The notes: a model not told the origin generated them from the letters alone. Positions 30,997 through 42,863 are shown, numbered from the stretch's first letter. The stretch is DNA of 64,000 nucleotides from Hexactinellida sp. DTS-2022 (GCA_028753945.1 JAPNXP010000014.1:4402001-4466000); one strand, 5' to 3'. Numbers and translations: made by a program.

Positions 30997-31370
30997 CTGG
31001 GGCGCCGGCGACCCGCCGGAGCAACGGGTACACGAGTAGAAATGATAAACCAAAACCGGGGGGGGGGGGGCAAAGCCCCCCGCACTCCCCTTTCATGCAC
31101 TGTTAAGATAATATATTTAGTATGTTGTTGATTTATATTAATTGTTGATATATTTTGTAGTTTGACAGTAACTAACATGTCCAGCAACTGCGAAATCGTG
31201 GAAATCGGAGATGAATTACCCGTGAAAATCATTGACGATTATGTATTTTCTAATGATTTTTGAGTTGAGTTGGAGTTATTGATTATTCAAGTTAGTTTGT
31301 TAGTTAGTTTTGAGTCAGATTTTTGGGGGAAAGAAAAATTGACCGGAGCAACGTGCCGCCGGCGCCCTAG
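30997..31370. mobile_element. GGGCGCCGGCG-ended element with 5-bp duplication
   Basis: Ends CTGGGGCGCCGGCG and CGCCGGCGCCCTAG are inverted repeats flanked by ACATT (30992-30996 and 31371-31375). A poly-G tract is at about 31059-31070. Non-coding; superfamily unclear. Confidence 0.7.
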
Positions 31371-31861
31371 ACATTTGATTTAGATTAGACTGGAGGGAGG
31401 CATTATATTTTAGCAAAGTAACTCTAAGAGTGACATATTTCAAGCAACGGAGGTTTAGCCTGAGAAGTTAGTCTATTACAACGGTTAATTAAGTAAGTTT
31501 CAATAGTAAAATCGGCTTAATTGGGTTACTTGGTCCAAGGTTAGTTTGACCCAATTCCTGGACAACCGCGAGTTTTAATTAATTTATTAAATTTTAATCG
31601 AGGTTGCAAGGAATGTGAAAGTGAAACAGAAAGTTAATTGAATTTCAATTTAATATGAAAATGGGTTTTTCTATTTATACCTTTGACTCCAAGTCATCCA
31701 CGTATTTGTAATTTATATGCTGACCCAATTAATTACGCGTCTACTATATTTACAATTTATTTAAAAGAAATTATAGGTACTATCCACCTTAGTTAGAGGA
31801 ATTTACTTCGGAAAGTCCTGAAATTATTTAATAATATCACTTCAAGTATCAGCCGTTGAGA
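31371..31861. other. Upstream region of the SLCO gene
   Basis: AT-rich. Bases 31608-31680 (GAAAGTGAAACAGAAAGTTAATTG...AAATGGG) resemble 42797-42858 and may be part of a dispersed repeat. No promoter motif can be named. Confidence 0.4.
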
Positions 31862-33821
31862 ATGACAGAAGTCGAGTTAGTAAATGCCCAACTGGAAAAT
31901 AAAAGCAGCACTAACTCTACTTCAGATTATTCCACAGTTCTAGATGTAAAAAAATCAAAGTTTTATGACGGAAAATGTGGAATTTACAAATGTACCCCGA
32001 AATGGCTCCAAATATTCAATAGCCCTAAAATATTTCTATTTTCTCTTTCTTGTTTCATTGTTCTTCAAGGATCTGTTGCTACAGGATTTATTTCTGTTGG
32101 ACTTTCCAGCATTGAACGTCGTTACAACCTATCTAGTACACTCGCTGCATTCGCTGTCGTTTCGTACGAACTGGGAGTTATACTGACTCTTCCATTCAGC
32201 AGCTACTTTGGTGGAAGAAGCCACAAGCCCAGAGTGTTAGGAATATCTCTTCACATTGGGGGTAGGGAGTTTTATATTCGCGTCTCCTCAATACTTCAGT
32301 GGTGCTTACAGTTTTAATTCTACTTCTTCAACGGAGATATGCACTAACACGTCTATGTTCCAACCTAACTGTGGTTCATCGCTCATATATTTCTATCCTC
32401 TATTCATTATCGGTAACATGATAATTGGATGTGGGGCTAGCACTCTTTATACTGTGGGTACTGGGTTCATTGATGATAGCACTCACCCAAGGTATTCTTC
32501 AATATACCTCAGTATATTTTACACCGTAGCTATTATTGGTCCAGCGCTAGGATTCGGGTTTGGTGGGCTCTTCTTATCCTTCTTCGTAGATCCACTGACA
32601 CCAACTACACTGACTAGCACAGACCCTCAGTGGGTAGGTGCTTGGTGGATTGGATTTGTGATCACAGGGGTTCTGAGCATTATATTGTCGCTACAGTTCT
32701 TCCTCTATCCCAGACGTCTCAAAGGCTCTAATGAGTATGACGAGTTGAGGAAGGAACAGCAACCTACACAGAATCAAGGAGGTTCATTTCAGGATGATCA
32801 CAATATACCAGTTCTCACATTGATCAAGGAGTACCCATTCTACGTGTTCAGGATCCTGAAAAACCTAACCTTTCTATTTGTTACGATTGGTATTGCCGTT
32901 GGTTCGTTTATTGTTGCAGGAATAATAGCCTTTCTTCCCAAATATTTGGAAGTCCAATTTTCAGTATCCCCCAGCATAGCTTCCTACATGCTTGGTGGAA
33001 TTAGCATTCCTGCAGCTTCAATCGGTATATTCTTAGGAGGGATTACTCTATTCTTCTTTAAAAAAATATCAGTTGAGAAATTGGCCCTAATGGTTCTAAT
33101 TCTTAGTCTGGTAGAGATATTCATACCTCCCCTCTTATTAATTTCCTGTGCCAATCCTCGAATCGCTGGGGTCAATGTTAACTATGCAAACTCTACATCA
33201 AGAACAAATTTTGCAATTCGTGATCAGATCATTAATTGCTTTTCCAGCTGTGACTGCAGGTCTAACTTTTTCCAACCAATATGTTCTGAGGGTGTGACGT
33301 ATTTCTCTCCTTGTGTTGCTGGTTGTCCCGAGCAGGCCAATCCAAACGGTACATATTCAGAATGCTCTTGTCTCACCAACGGTTCTCTCGCATCAGATGG
33401 GAAATGCATTGATTTCTGTACTATCTCAGTAATCATCGCTGGTACACTGCTGTTTATTGCAATAGTATTGTTGTTCTATAATGACATTCCATTCCTCAAA
33501 CTAACTCTGAGATGTGTAGCAGACAAAGACCGTACTGTTGCTTTAGGAATCCAATCATTGATAGTCCGAGTATTCGGACAATTGCCTGGCCCGTTAGTCC
33601 TTGGTGGAATTTTCGACTTAAATTGTATCCTTTGGCAAGAAACAGAATGTGGTACCCGTGGATCTTGTTTGGAATATAACACAGAATCTCTGAAGTATTC
33701 ACTGGTTGCTTTTTTGTCTGTTGGAGTTATTATAACAAACGTTTTCTTCTTTTTAGCTTGGATTTCATGGAAGTATGGAAAGACATCAAAAGCCTATGCT
33801 ATTGCTACTTGCAAGGATTAA
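31862..33821 (+). CDS. SLCO-like: Organic anion transporter (SLCO/OATP family), one frameshift
   Basis: Two overlapping frames together make about 652 residues, the family's usual length. The first runs from ATG 31862 through SSIERRYNLSSTLAAF and SYFGGRSHKPRVLGISLHIG; the second continues VGSFIFASPQYFSGAY from about 32256 to the stop at 33819-33821. The break is at a run of five G at about 32260-32264; four G would restore one frame, so a homopolymer error or a real disabling change are both possible. Twelve membrane segments are visible. The large loop near 33230-33410 has Kazal-like cysteines (CDCRSNFFQPICSEGVTYFSPC...), typical of OATPs, which exchange bulky organic anions at the plasma membrane. 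No intron seen. Confidence 0.88.
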
Positions 33822-34739
33822 TGAATTTCTTCATTTATTGTATGCATAGATTATCTGATTTATATTTTCTTGTTCCTTTCTTCATATATTGCGGTGAATC
33901 ATAACTTAATTAAATGCATACTCTCTTGTCCAAAGGATATTTTATTCTTTCACTGTATTTATACAAATTAGTTAGCTTATACTTGTCATAGCATTCTATA
34001 CAGTAAGGAAATTTCGGATTAACAAACAAATTTTAAAGTGATAGAACCACTAGTTACCTATCATTTAAAGGTAGCTATTTTACAATTGAACTTCTCCGTG
34101 TTCGTATTAATGACAGTCTACTGTATTTGCGAATTTATTTTAAATTAGACATCCCTTATCCAAAAATCGATCCGTTGGATAAATTATTAATAATTACCAA
34201 TGACAAATGCATTACAGTATTCGGTTCCAGGATCATAAAATATTGTAAATTCACTCCCCAAGGCCACTATATATTTTTAAGCAATTATTAAATTTCAAAA
34301 AATTATACAAAAAATGAAATTTGGGTTTCAGTATACCATACAATACCTAAAATTCATTACTTTGACACTTGGTTTCTAGTAGTACTACACTTCTAGACAT
34401 TATAGCCTTCTTTCAATAATGCTACAAATTTCCTAAGTAAATATAGAGTACTTTCAATTGAGCAACTTTTTCGTTGCCCGACCTAAACCATTTTGAAAGG
34501 ATTCAAATTCCTCTATTTCCTGAGCAATTATCACGTTTGTCATATATGTCTAGACAAAGTCATGTTGATGTCAAAAATAGTAAACGAATATCCGTTTCAA
34601 TCTAAAATTCGTTCAAACGAATATTCGGTATATTCGGTATTCTTGGGAAAAATTACATAAAATTTAAGTGTACACGTTTGAGCTCTCTAGTTGACAGATG
34701 GGGCTAAGCAATTCGCATTATCTAGAAATGAACTTGCGG
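33822..34739. other. Gene-free AT-rich stretch
   Basis: 3' flank of the SLCO gene. Near 34575-34645 a partial array of ACGAATATTCG words resembles the element at 38672-39034. Confidence 0.5.
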
Positions 34740-35028
34740 CGGGATACCGACATTTCGATGCCGACAATTCGAGCTGTGGACAATTTAATACTCAACAGTT
34801 CGAGATACAACAATCGAGATGGTTATGGAATAATATTTTGCAAATAACCATTGTGTACGATAATGAATAAGATTCAATAACAATGAAATAGTGGCAAATC
34901 GATGGATTAATAGTTAAAGGCTTCTGTTTGTGCCATAACTGCCATTATCGGTGTATAAAAAGGAATACTATGTTCGAAAAATATCATTAGGAAATATTTT
35001 CCAATCCACTCTTAAATAATCCATGGCT

Positions 35029-35252
35029 GAGTTCATTCCACCTCAATTTCGGCTTTTCACTTCAAGTAGCGGAGGCATTAAACTACGTAGTAGAAAACGG
35101 ATTTATGTATGATAACAAAATATCAGGGAACGTTACTTATTGGCAGTGTGGAAGAATGTCTGACTGCAAAGCAAGACTTCAAACTGAGGGTATGCAAATT
35201 ATTAAACACATAAATCAGCACTTTCATGGTCCAGACATACATATTACATACA
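35029..35252 (+). pseudogene. FLYWCH zinc finger (relic 2)
   Basis: The frame reads GFMYDNKISGNVTYWQCGRM, SDCKARLQTEGMQIIKHINQ, HFHGPDIH: Tyr-Trp-X-Cys, Cys and two His in FLYWCH spacing. It is cut by the hAT MITE that begins at 35261. Confidence 0.8.
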
Positions 35253-35260
35253 GTTAGCTG

Positions 35261-35454
35261 CAAGGGCGCCCGCAGGCATACGCACTATACGCACGTGCGT
35301 ATAGCAAATTTTATCTGTTAATTAATTTTAACACTCTTTTGTGCTAAGATTTTTTAAAATTAGTCATAAGACTCATCAGTTCGGAAATTGGATACAGAAA
35401 CTGTCTGAAAAAAGTATTGTGCGTACATCATTTTTTAACCTGCGGGCGCCCCTG
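35261..35454. mobile_element. hAT-type MITE in relic 2
   Basis: Ends CAAGGGCGCCCGCAGG and CCTGCGGGCGCCCCTG flanked by GTTAGCTG and ATTAGCTG (35253-35260 and 35455-35462; 7 of 8 identical). The words ATACGCAC and GTGCGTAT are repeated inside. Confidence 0.85.
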
Positions 35455-35463
35455 ATTAGCTGT

Positions 35464-35692
35464 TTAGAAGTTAAAGCTGAGATCAAACGAAAAACTGTGG
35501 AGACACAGGATAATGATGTGTTCCTGCTCTATGACTCAGGACCACAACTTCGGAAGATCTTAATATTTGTACTCAGAGAAATTTTGTAATGATAAGGTTA
35601 CCTCGCATTTGGTTGGCTGATGGCACATTTAAGACTGCCCCTATACTATTTGAACAAGTTTACCTCATCCATGCATTTAGAGGTGGACCAGA
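35464..35692 (+). pseudogene. MULE transposase fragment (relic 2)
   Basis: LEVKAEIKRKTVETQDN, then after a frameshift RLPRIWLADGTFKTAPILFE and QVYLIHAFRGG. The ADGTFKTAP block contains the first catalytic Asp of the MULE DDE domain. The rest is interrupted by the MITE at 35694. Confidence 0.75.
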
Positions 35693-35693
35693 G

Positions 35694-36020
35694 CAGGCTT
35701 GGACCGGGTCATGATTTCATGACCCGGTGACCCAGTAAGCTCAGGCCCGATTGACCCGGTAAGTAAGTATACAGTGACCAGCGATACCAAAGAAGTTTCA
35801 ATTAAATTACTATGTCTCATAACTATTAATCGCCTTACTATATTAGATGAATCTTTCTAACAAACCAATAAAATCTTTTAGCATTACTATGAAGAACCGG
35901 GTCAAATCAAGATTAAGTGATCCGGTTGACCCGGTGACCCGGTCCAAGCCTGACCCGGTAGTGACAGGGAATTTTAGCGAATAATGTGACCCGGTTGACC
36001 CGTGACCCGGTCCAAGCCTG
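35694..36020. mobile_element. CCGGGTCA word-array MITE
   Basis: Ends CAGGCTTGGACCGGGTCATG and CGTGACCCGGTCCAAGCCTG, with GACCCGGT words in both subterminal regions. Flanking 8-mers GACCAGAG and ATATGGAT do not match, so one side may be rearranged. Confidence 0.75.
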
Positions 36021-36425
36021 ATATGGATGTTTAATTAAAATGATATGTTCAGTATGATAAAAGAGCAATTATTTGTAATTGAATTTTTATAGAGGTGATA
36101 TACTCATTAACTATATAATGAGCTAATTAAATATTTAATTTCGGCTACTTATGAGGCAATTAGAATATACAAATTCAGAAAGTCATTTCAGGATAGTAAC
36201 AATGGCCTTTAATACGCTGTTAGAAGATTATTGTGTTTGCATTACAATTCCTGTTGTTCAACTACTTTTGACCAGGGAGTGTATATTTCAATTTTCTTAT
36301 CTTATTAATTGTATTCAATCATATTATTAAAATTATTCCAGTTCATTAAGCAATAATATTATTCCATAACACGTATTGAATTGTCGTATCTCGAATTGTC
36401 GCGTCTCGAACTGTCGGTATCCCAG

Positions 36426-36979
36426 ATTGGATACAAATTTATTAATGGAGATCTAAACCTTTCATCTATTTTATTGCGGCATGTGGGACAAGACTTCCAG
36501 AACCATTAGTTGTTGGCTGGAACAGTACAAAATGTTGCATGTCTACATGGCATCAAAAGCCATGTTAATATTTGGTTTAACTTGTGACAAAATAGTAAAA
36601 ATGTATTCCAAGAGGACTAGTTCCTAACATCTCTAGAAATTCAATAGCTGTGGAGGAATTGTATGTTGAGAAGTTTTTCTAGCGCGATACATATCTGATT
36701 CACACTCCAAACGAAATATTACGGGCACAAGGATCGTTTCTAGTTATATCATTAAACACGTTCCTGAGGCTTGATGTTTGCATATCTTTCCGTAATCTTA
36801 AATTGGGCATATTTTAAAACCATTGGTAGAAGTAAAACGTTGCCTACACAGTGTTTGTAATTAAACTGTTGTGAACTGTTAAATATAGCTGTGTTGTTAT
36901 CTTTGGAATTGACTATTTAGTATTTATGCATTTGAGATTCAACCAATGTTCACCCACAAAATCAAAAATGTAAAATTTC
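36426..36979. other. Gene-free stretch
   Basis: No supported ORF, RNA or repeat recognised. Confidence 0.4.
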
Positions 36980-37074
36980 AGCTGTGCCGACAGCATGTTC
37001 CTTTGGAGGCACTATATTTTTGTGGTTGGTGGATCGATAGTGCCTCCAAAAGAACATGATGTCGGCACAGCTGT
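36980..37074. repeat. 95-bp palindrome, GTGCCGAC ends
   Basis: AGCTGTGCCGACAGCATGTT and its complement at the right end; arms include GGAGGCACTAT. A second copy, split by a hAT MITE, is at about 41135-41570. Confidence 0.8.
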
Positions 37075-37334
37075 AATTTTAGATTTGTTCGTCATGTCAT
37101 CATCGCTAGAAACGTCTTGAATCAAATATAATAGGTGATGAGTCAACATTTCCCCATTTTTTCATGTTGAGTTCACCCAACGCCAATCAAAACATTCGAA
37201 ATATCGAATTCACAAAATTGTAAAGACTCATTTTTTGACGATGTCATAATCACCTCAAGGTGTTAAGATCCATTTGTAGAGGTGTAGCGTGGCATAAGGA
37301 TCAATGATAAATTGGAAGTAACCAGGGAATTAAA

Positions 37335-37700
37335 GGTTCACGAACTAACTATTGGATTTGAACTAAACTAACTGAACGCAGGATTTTTAAGGATTTATGC
37401 TGAACGAACTGAACGAACGACTTGAATGAACGAACTCAACAAACTCTACTGAAAATCTATTAATTAGAAATACTGAATCATTAATCCATACGTAGAATAA
37501 AATATACGTCACTACTCATATCTGTTCGCCATCCCTAATAACCACCAATCATCTGAACATATCGAGTGTGCTGACTTCAATATTGTGGTCAAATTCATTC
37601 AAATTCCCAGGAAATAAAATGTTCACGAACAGACTGAATTCCCAATTCTGTTCATCTCAAATTGACGCACATTCAGTTCGTTCACGTATTCATTATTGAC
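37335..37700. repeat. GAACGAACT/AGTTCGTTC word repeat
   Basis: GAACGAACTGAACGAACGAC words at 37360-37450 and the inverse TTCAGTTCGTTCACG at 37670-37690 suggest another word-array MITE. Ends not fixed. Confidence 0.5.
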
Positions 37701-38286
37701 ATCATCATCAACTTGTAAAATGTTCCAACTTCCAAGTGTTTTCATAGCACTTGTATGAAAACACATATTCACTTACTAACCAATTAATAACAGTCATTAT
37801 CTAGCAGATAGTATAGGCTTATGTAATATGTTCTATAGTATTCAGTATACTATAGACTAAGAGTAATTACAATATGGAGAAGATGGCTGATTTATGTAAA
37901 CAATCGTTAATAAAACCTAGAGTTGGTTAGCGACCTATTCATTTTAATTTATATATAGAAAGAACATCCTTAGGAGAATACAACCTCTATAATTTCAATT
38001 GATAATTCGAATTATTAAAGAGTCAATGGACCAGAACACAAATTTCGATTTAACTGACGAACGAAAACGAAATTAAGTAATCGTATATAGTGCACATCTC
38101 CAGGAAATTCTCTATCTTCTATCAAAATTTGAAATCTCCATTCCCAATGGTTTAGTCAGGGCATCGCGTACGGCCGGCCGGAAGTCCGACAGAGGTAAAT
38201 TCAATAGTGTGCACTTATAGTATAAAACAATAGTAGGACCCTACTATAACGTTTTTACTAGAAGAAGCACACTAAAAACAGTAATG
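37701..38286. other. Gene-free stretch
   Basis: AT-rich. GTACGGCCGGCCGGAAG near 38169 is a GC-rich palindromic spot of unknown meaning. Confidence 0.4.
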
Positions 38287-38513
38287 TTTCAAACTTCAAA
38301 TATATAATATTGGGTTTAATTGACGAGCAATTGGACATTTTAGAATTTTGGATTATGTAGGGATTTTAAAAACAAACAATCGAAAAAGATCGAAGCAATC
38401 CATTCGACAATCCAATCGATGAAAAATGCAGCAATCCAATCGATAAAAATCGAAGCAATCCAATCGATAAAAAATGCAGCAATCGGCTGGATCGGATTGG
38501 ATTGGCAACCCTG
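38287..38513. mobile_element. Right half of an AATCGA-family hAT MITE
   Basis: Matches the right half of 14644-15095 and ends GGATTGGCAACCCTG. The left half is missing, so it is a truncated copy. Confidence 0.8.
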
Positions 38514-38537
38514 AAATATACTCACATAGCTTGTCGT

Positions 38538-38655
38538 TGTTCGTGTCCGCCCAACTCGCCGAAATACATTTTGCCAAAATATATCTTGCCGAAGGACATT
38601 TTGCCGAAGGACATTTACCCGAACGGACATTTAGCCGAAAGACATCTTGCCGAGA
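38538..38655 (+). repeat. Tandem repeat of 15-21-bp TTGCCGAA units
   Basis: Six or seven variants of GCCGAAGGACATTTT in a row. It translates into low-complexity frames on both strands, which I do not regard as genes. Confidence 0.7.
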
Positions 38656-38671
38656 CAATACATGAGCATTG

Positions 38672-39034
38672 TTAATTTAGGCTGAAACGAATAACCGAAT
38701 ATTCGTTCGAAATTATTGACTTCGTTCGTTTCCAAACGAATATACGTTTGGAGGAATATTAAATTGAAACGGATATTCGTAGACTACTTTTGGACAACAA
38801 CATTACTTTTGTTTAGCTTGGAGTGATCGTAAATATAATTTCCTACCTAAACTAGCTGATTGTTAGCTAACTTGTGTCTAATACACTTTGTAACTATTAT
38901 TAAACCATTGTAACAAAAACTTATTTTTCAATGTATTTTGTGTCTTGAAAATGATTTAATGCTTAGTCATCCAAACGAACGAATACGTATTCGATTTATC
39001 GTTTGTTACATTTCGAATATTCGTTTCAGCCCTA
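38672..39034. mobile_element. GAATATTCG word-array MITE
   Basis: Ends AGGCTGAAACGAATA and TATTCGTTTCAGCCCT are inverted repeats, and AACGAATA/TATTCGTT words fill both flanks. Target duplication is doubtful. Confidence 0.65.
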
Positions 39035-39239
39035 GTTCAACTATAATTGATTTTGTATGGCCGCTTGAGTGTGTAATAAATATGCAGGGTGAAATTGTTT
39101 GAATGAAAAATGTGTGTGTAGTAAACAACTAGGGCGTTTATAAACAATCCACTAGTTATTGTCTATTTACAATTACCATAAATACGTATCAAATAATTTA
39201 TCTCTAAATGTATAATTACGTGAGTATGGAATTGACATC

Positions 39240-40135
39240 AACAATCTTTGGTTGGATGAAACTGATTTATAATGGTCACATTTATATCAATGATAAAGAT
39301 TCAGTTGATGTTACTTACTGGCGTTGCAGAAGAGGGGTATTTGTATAGAAGCAATGGTTCGGTGAAGAGTTTAAACCACCACATTCATGAATCGAATATT
39401 GCAACAGTCGAGGCAGTAAGAGCAGTTGAAGCAATTAAAATAAGAGCAAGTCAAACTGATGAGGTTACTTCTTTGGTCATATAGCATTCAATGGCTACAA
39501 TATCAATTAATGCAGCATTCAAACTTCCTTCGAAAGAAAGTTTGTCCAAATAGTGCGGCGTAAGAGAAAAATTACAGGAGTGGATTTCTCTGGATCTGTG
39601 CATACAACGAGGGGCGAGCCATTTTTGATCTCCGAAAAACCCTGAGCTAGATTTGATTGTACTTGCTCGGTATCCCTATTGGTTTTGTTATGGAACCTTT
39701 GATTCAGCTCCAATTGGATATCTGTTATACACAATCCATGCTTTGTTAAGTGAGACAGTCATAATTCCATTGTATTTTGCATAGCAAAACATAAAAATGA
39801 ACCAACGTATAATGAAATCTTCTCAACTCTAAGACAGCTTAGTCCATCACTATATCCGGAAACAGTATTGAATGATTTCCAAAGAGCTGTATTGGACGCC
39901 TTCCACAAAATTTCCCAACTGCTGAACTACAAGGATGTTTCTTTCATTTTGGTCAGGCAATGTGGAGACAGAATCAGGCTCTAGGAATAGAGCATCGCTA
40001 TAAACAATGACGAAGAATATGCTGTGATCATTAAGCAATTTCGGGCTTTAGCTTTGTACTATCAATTGATGTAATGCCATGCTATCAAGAACTAGTCGAT
40101 TCTTTGAGCGAAAGCTTCTTAATGACTTTAAGAAT
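39240..40135 (+). pseudogene. FLYWCH/MULE transposase remnant (relic 3)
   Basis: Near 39260 the frame KLIYNGHIYINDKDSVDVTY WRCRR (split at about 39335 by a frameshift) is a FLYWCH finger; SLNHHIHESNIATVEAVRAV and IKIRASQT follow. From about 39795 KNEPTYNEIFSTLRQLSPSL and LNDFQRAVLDAFHKI, with a shifted FFHFGQAMWRQ-like block, match the middle of MULE transposases. Multiple frameshifts make it dead. The stretch between these pieces (39490-39790) is eroded. Confidence 0.75.
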
Positions 40136-40373
40136 TAAATTCTCTATCGAATGCATATATATATAAACTGAATTTTGGGTACTATGTATGGTTCATATTG
40201 TGTCATTAAACAGGTGTAAAAATGTGTCCAAAATAATTATATTAAAATCGTGAGCCCAGGTGCACATATATAATTCATCCCATGAGACACCCCCCTATCC
40301 TGAAAATTGGGCTCTTAGTTAATAAATTGATAAATTGAATATTTATTAAAACTAAATAGCTAAATATCATTAA

Positions 40374-41060
40374 GGCCACTGTTAATCAGTGGCGGCGCGA
40401 GGGGGGGCGCGGGGGGGCGGCCGCCCCCCCTGGCTTTTGATCCGCCCCCCCTGTGGGGGGGCGGGAACTCGCTTGTCTGTTATAGGAGTACTTAATGTTA
40501 ATGCGGAAATGCTAAATGCCCTGGACAGGGAGTTCATAATTAGCCGTTTTGCACCACCGTACACTATTATAGGACAGATTATTTAACCAAGTTTGTCATT
40601 AAAAATATCGATTTTGGTTTGAATGTGAATTTTGGAATGTTTACAACTATTGGGTTTGCCCCTCCAGTGCATTGGTCCGCCCCCCTTTCGCCCCCCCACT
40701 GGGGCTGTGCTGGCGCCGCCCCTGCTGTTAATGACAATATTGTTTCAGCTCCACACGAAGTCTATCAGAGGATGCGGGCGGGAGGCATCTCATTATCTTT
40801 ATCTCATTATTTGATGACGACATAGTTAATAATTATATGAGCAAATATTCAATTTGTGAGTGCTTATTGATAAAATATGCAATCGTTGGGTAATAATGCT
40901 TGTTATAGGTTCTGATTTTGTTACTAGCTAATTATGGCTATTTTAGAGTGTGTCTTACTTAAAATGTAGGTGTAATAATTAAAATAATGACAATATTCGT
41001 GCGGGACAGAAATCTGACGCGGGAGGTGGAGCTGAAACAAGATTCCAACAAACAGTGGCC
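40374..41060. mobile_element. PIF/Harbinger-type MITE, copy 2 (inverted relative to copy 1)
   Basis: Ends GGCCACTGTT and AACAGTGGCC flanked by TAA on both sides (40371-40373 and 41061-41063). The interior is the inverse complement of 9536-9920. It is split by the hAT MITE at 40387-40724; removing that insertion leaves about 341 bp. Confidence 0.85.
40387..40724. mobile_element. hAT-type MITE with CCCCCC/GGGGGG words
   Basis: Ends CAGTGGCGGCGCG and GCTGGCGCCGCCCCTG flanked by a perfect CTGTTAAT duplication (40379-40386 and 40725-40732). GC-rich near both ends; frames here are not supported. Confidence 0.9.
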
Positions 41061-41134
41061 TAATCTCAATAATACAAGAAACAAACATGCAATTTATCAA
41101 TTGATCCTTGTAAATACTTACCAATAAAATCTTC

Positions 41135-41570
41135 TTTTGGAGGCACTATCAATCAATCAACCACCAAGTATGGGTCCAAAGCATCTGTTGTCGGTAGGGT
41201 TGCCAGATTTTCATAGGGCCAGACCCGGACAAAAAAATTTCTCTACACTATAAACCATATTTGTTGTTACTAACATATCTACCGTACATCTAAGGCATAT
41301 TGTTAACAATGTATCAAAATGCTAACTACTATACATTGTGTTATTTAATTCTGAAACATAACATAACATAATATTAACTAGTAACTAAGGAATGATAACC
41401 TATAACATTAGGAAAATATGAATTATTGTGCATATTGCTTCATAATAGTGCTAACTTCTCCAAACCCGGACAAAATAGTTCCAAACCCGGACCCCGGACA
41501 AATGGCTCTAAACCCGGACTGTCCGGGTCAAACCCGGACGTCTGGCAACCCTAGTTGTCGGCACAGCTTT
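41135..41570. repeat. GTGCCGAC palindrome copy, split
   Basis: CTTTTGGAGGCACTATC at 41135 and GTTGTCGGCACAGCT at 41554 belong to the 36980-37074 family. The hAT MITE at 41195-41553 lies between them. Confidence 0.65.
41195..41553. mobile_element. hAT-type MITE, CCCGGAC word family
   Basis: Ends TAGGGTTGCCAGA and TCTGGCAACCCTA flanked by a perfect 8-bp GTTGTCGG duplication (41187-41194 and 41554-41561). The right side is an array of AACCCGGAC words; the left has GACCCGGACAAA. Confidence 0.9.
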
Positions 41571-42753
41571 AATTTCAGATTTTTCAGCCATTGTTAATTA
41601 TTGGAACAACACTTTTCATCAATTAATATTCAATAATTGTTAATACATAACTTACATAAGCCCATTTGGACAAATGCAGAACTTACAAAAGTCAATTCGG
41701 ACAAATGCAGCTTCCCCCCTGGCATGGCCGGCACCTTTAAGTGTTAGCAAGGCATCGGTTGAGGTACCAAGGTGTTTGCAGTGTGGTTCGGTTTAGGTGC
41801 CGGGTTGGCACTTACTTTGGTGCTGGCTAGATTTTTCAGAAAATCTGCTAGATTTTCTGACCCAGGATTTCATGGATAAATCCCTATTTGGGTACCTGTA
41901 CAAATTTTATCTCCTTCAAATAATGCCGCATAATGAATTATACAGATCATGTATTATGGCTAGCACCTTTAGGGTGCCTTAAATTTTTACCTCCGTAACA
42001 AAGTACCGGCCAAGAAAATCCCCTAGATAATCCTCTGCTTATCATAAAGGCTGATGCAGATAGCATATTAATAAAATAAGGGACGGCGCCAACAAAACAC
42101 ACTACCCAAGGGTACAGCGTCGGGGGGCAGATTATGAAATTAATTCCAGGGAGCGTGGCTGCGGACCCTCCAGTTTAGGCCCCTACCGGGAACCTTATCC
42201 CCTGCATTGGGAATTCCTGGGCCCTTACTGCACTACTTATTATCTAACTTGAGACTCACCCAATTTAACCGGTGAGTTCCGGTTAAATTTGGGGTCTCGG
42301 TTCTCGGTACCCCATTGGGGCATGGATTCATCCACCCCCAAGAGATCATCACCCCTAGGTATAAATGTAGATTTTCAATCTCGCACCCCTGAGTAATACT
42401 TAATTTTTCGCACCCTTCCACATTCTTCCTATAGATCACGGACATCTGGTGACCAAAAAGTGTGATTTGCCAAACTGCATCCATAGAATATGCTACATCT
42501 TTAATTTCACTAAACGCTAATTTTCCATACAAAAATTTCCTTATTTATTTATTAAATTGAAATCAGATGCTAACATAATAGAAAGTAATGAAGCGCTATA
42601 ATACAGGTTGTAAATATAATATGTTGATAATTATAAACTGTTTAGTATTAAACGTAATTAGATTCATTCTAATTCATATCTTACCCCATGTTTTCGATAA
42701 AGTATATTATTAACTAGTGTGTAATGTGTATCGATATACAATTTGAAATACAG
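41562..42753. other. Gene-free stretch
   Basis: A 61-codon frame at 41797 and a 99-codon frame on the minus strand at 42233-42532 have no recognisable motif. Around 42240-42310 there is an imperfect inverted word CACCCAATTTAACCGG / CCGGTTAAATTTGGGG. Composition near 41710-41830 and 42090-42350 is richer in GC. Confidence 0.45.
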
Positions 42754-42863
42754 TACATCCCATTTTAAATCCTCCGCTTAAAACCTTTCGTTACACACGA
42801 AAGCGAAACTGAAACTTAAAGTTAATTCAATTTGAATGTAAAGTGAAATTAAAATGGGATGTT
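42754..42863. repeat. Inverted-repeat element, CATCCCATTTTAA ends
   Basis: ACATCCCATTTTAA and TTAAAATGGGATGT enclose about 80 bp. Probably a small MITE. Confidence 0.6.

Larger units (their letters stand above)
34740..36425. mobile_element. Degenerate FLYWCH/MULE transposon (relic 2)
   Basis: Ends GGGATACCGACA (34740) and TGTCGGTATCCC (36425) lead into inverted words GACAATTCGAGATAC on both sides. Inside are a FLYWCH finger, a MULE transposase piece, and two nested MITEs (35261-35454 and 35694-36020). No duplication of 9-11 bp is apparent at the ends. Confidence 0.65.

Noticed and set aside
35375-35400. CTGATGAG on the minus strand as a second hammerhead core
   Set aside because: No GAAA follows a stem II, and no stem III or cleavage triplet can be placed.
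35694-36020. hAT target duplication
   Set aside because: Flanking 8-mers do not match, so the element is called from its inverted ends only.
39450-39475. CTGATGAGG as a hammerhead core
   Set aside because: No stem II and no GAAA downstream; it lies in a MULE relic reading frame.
42233-42532. 99-codon minus-strand frame
   Set aside because: No recognisable motif or splice context, ordinary composition; no reason to call it a gene.
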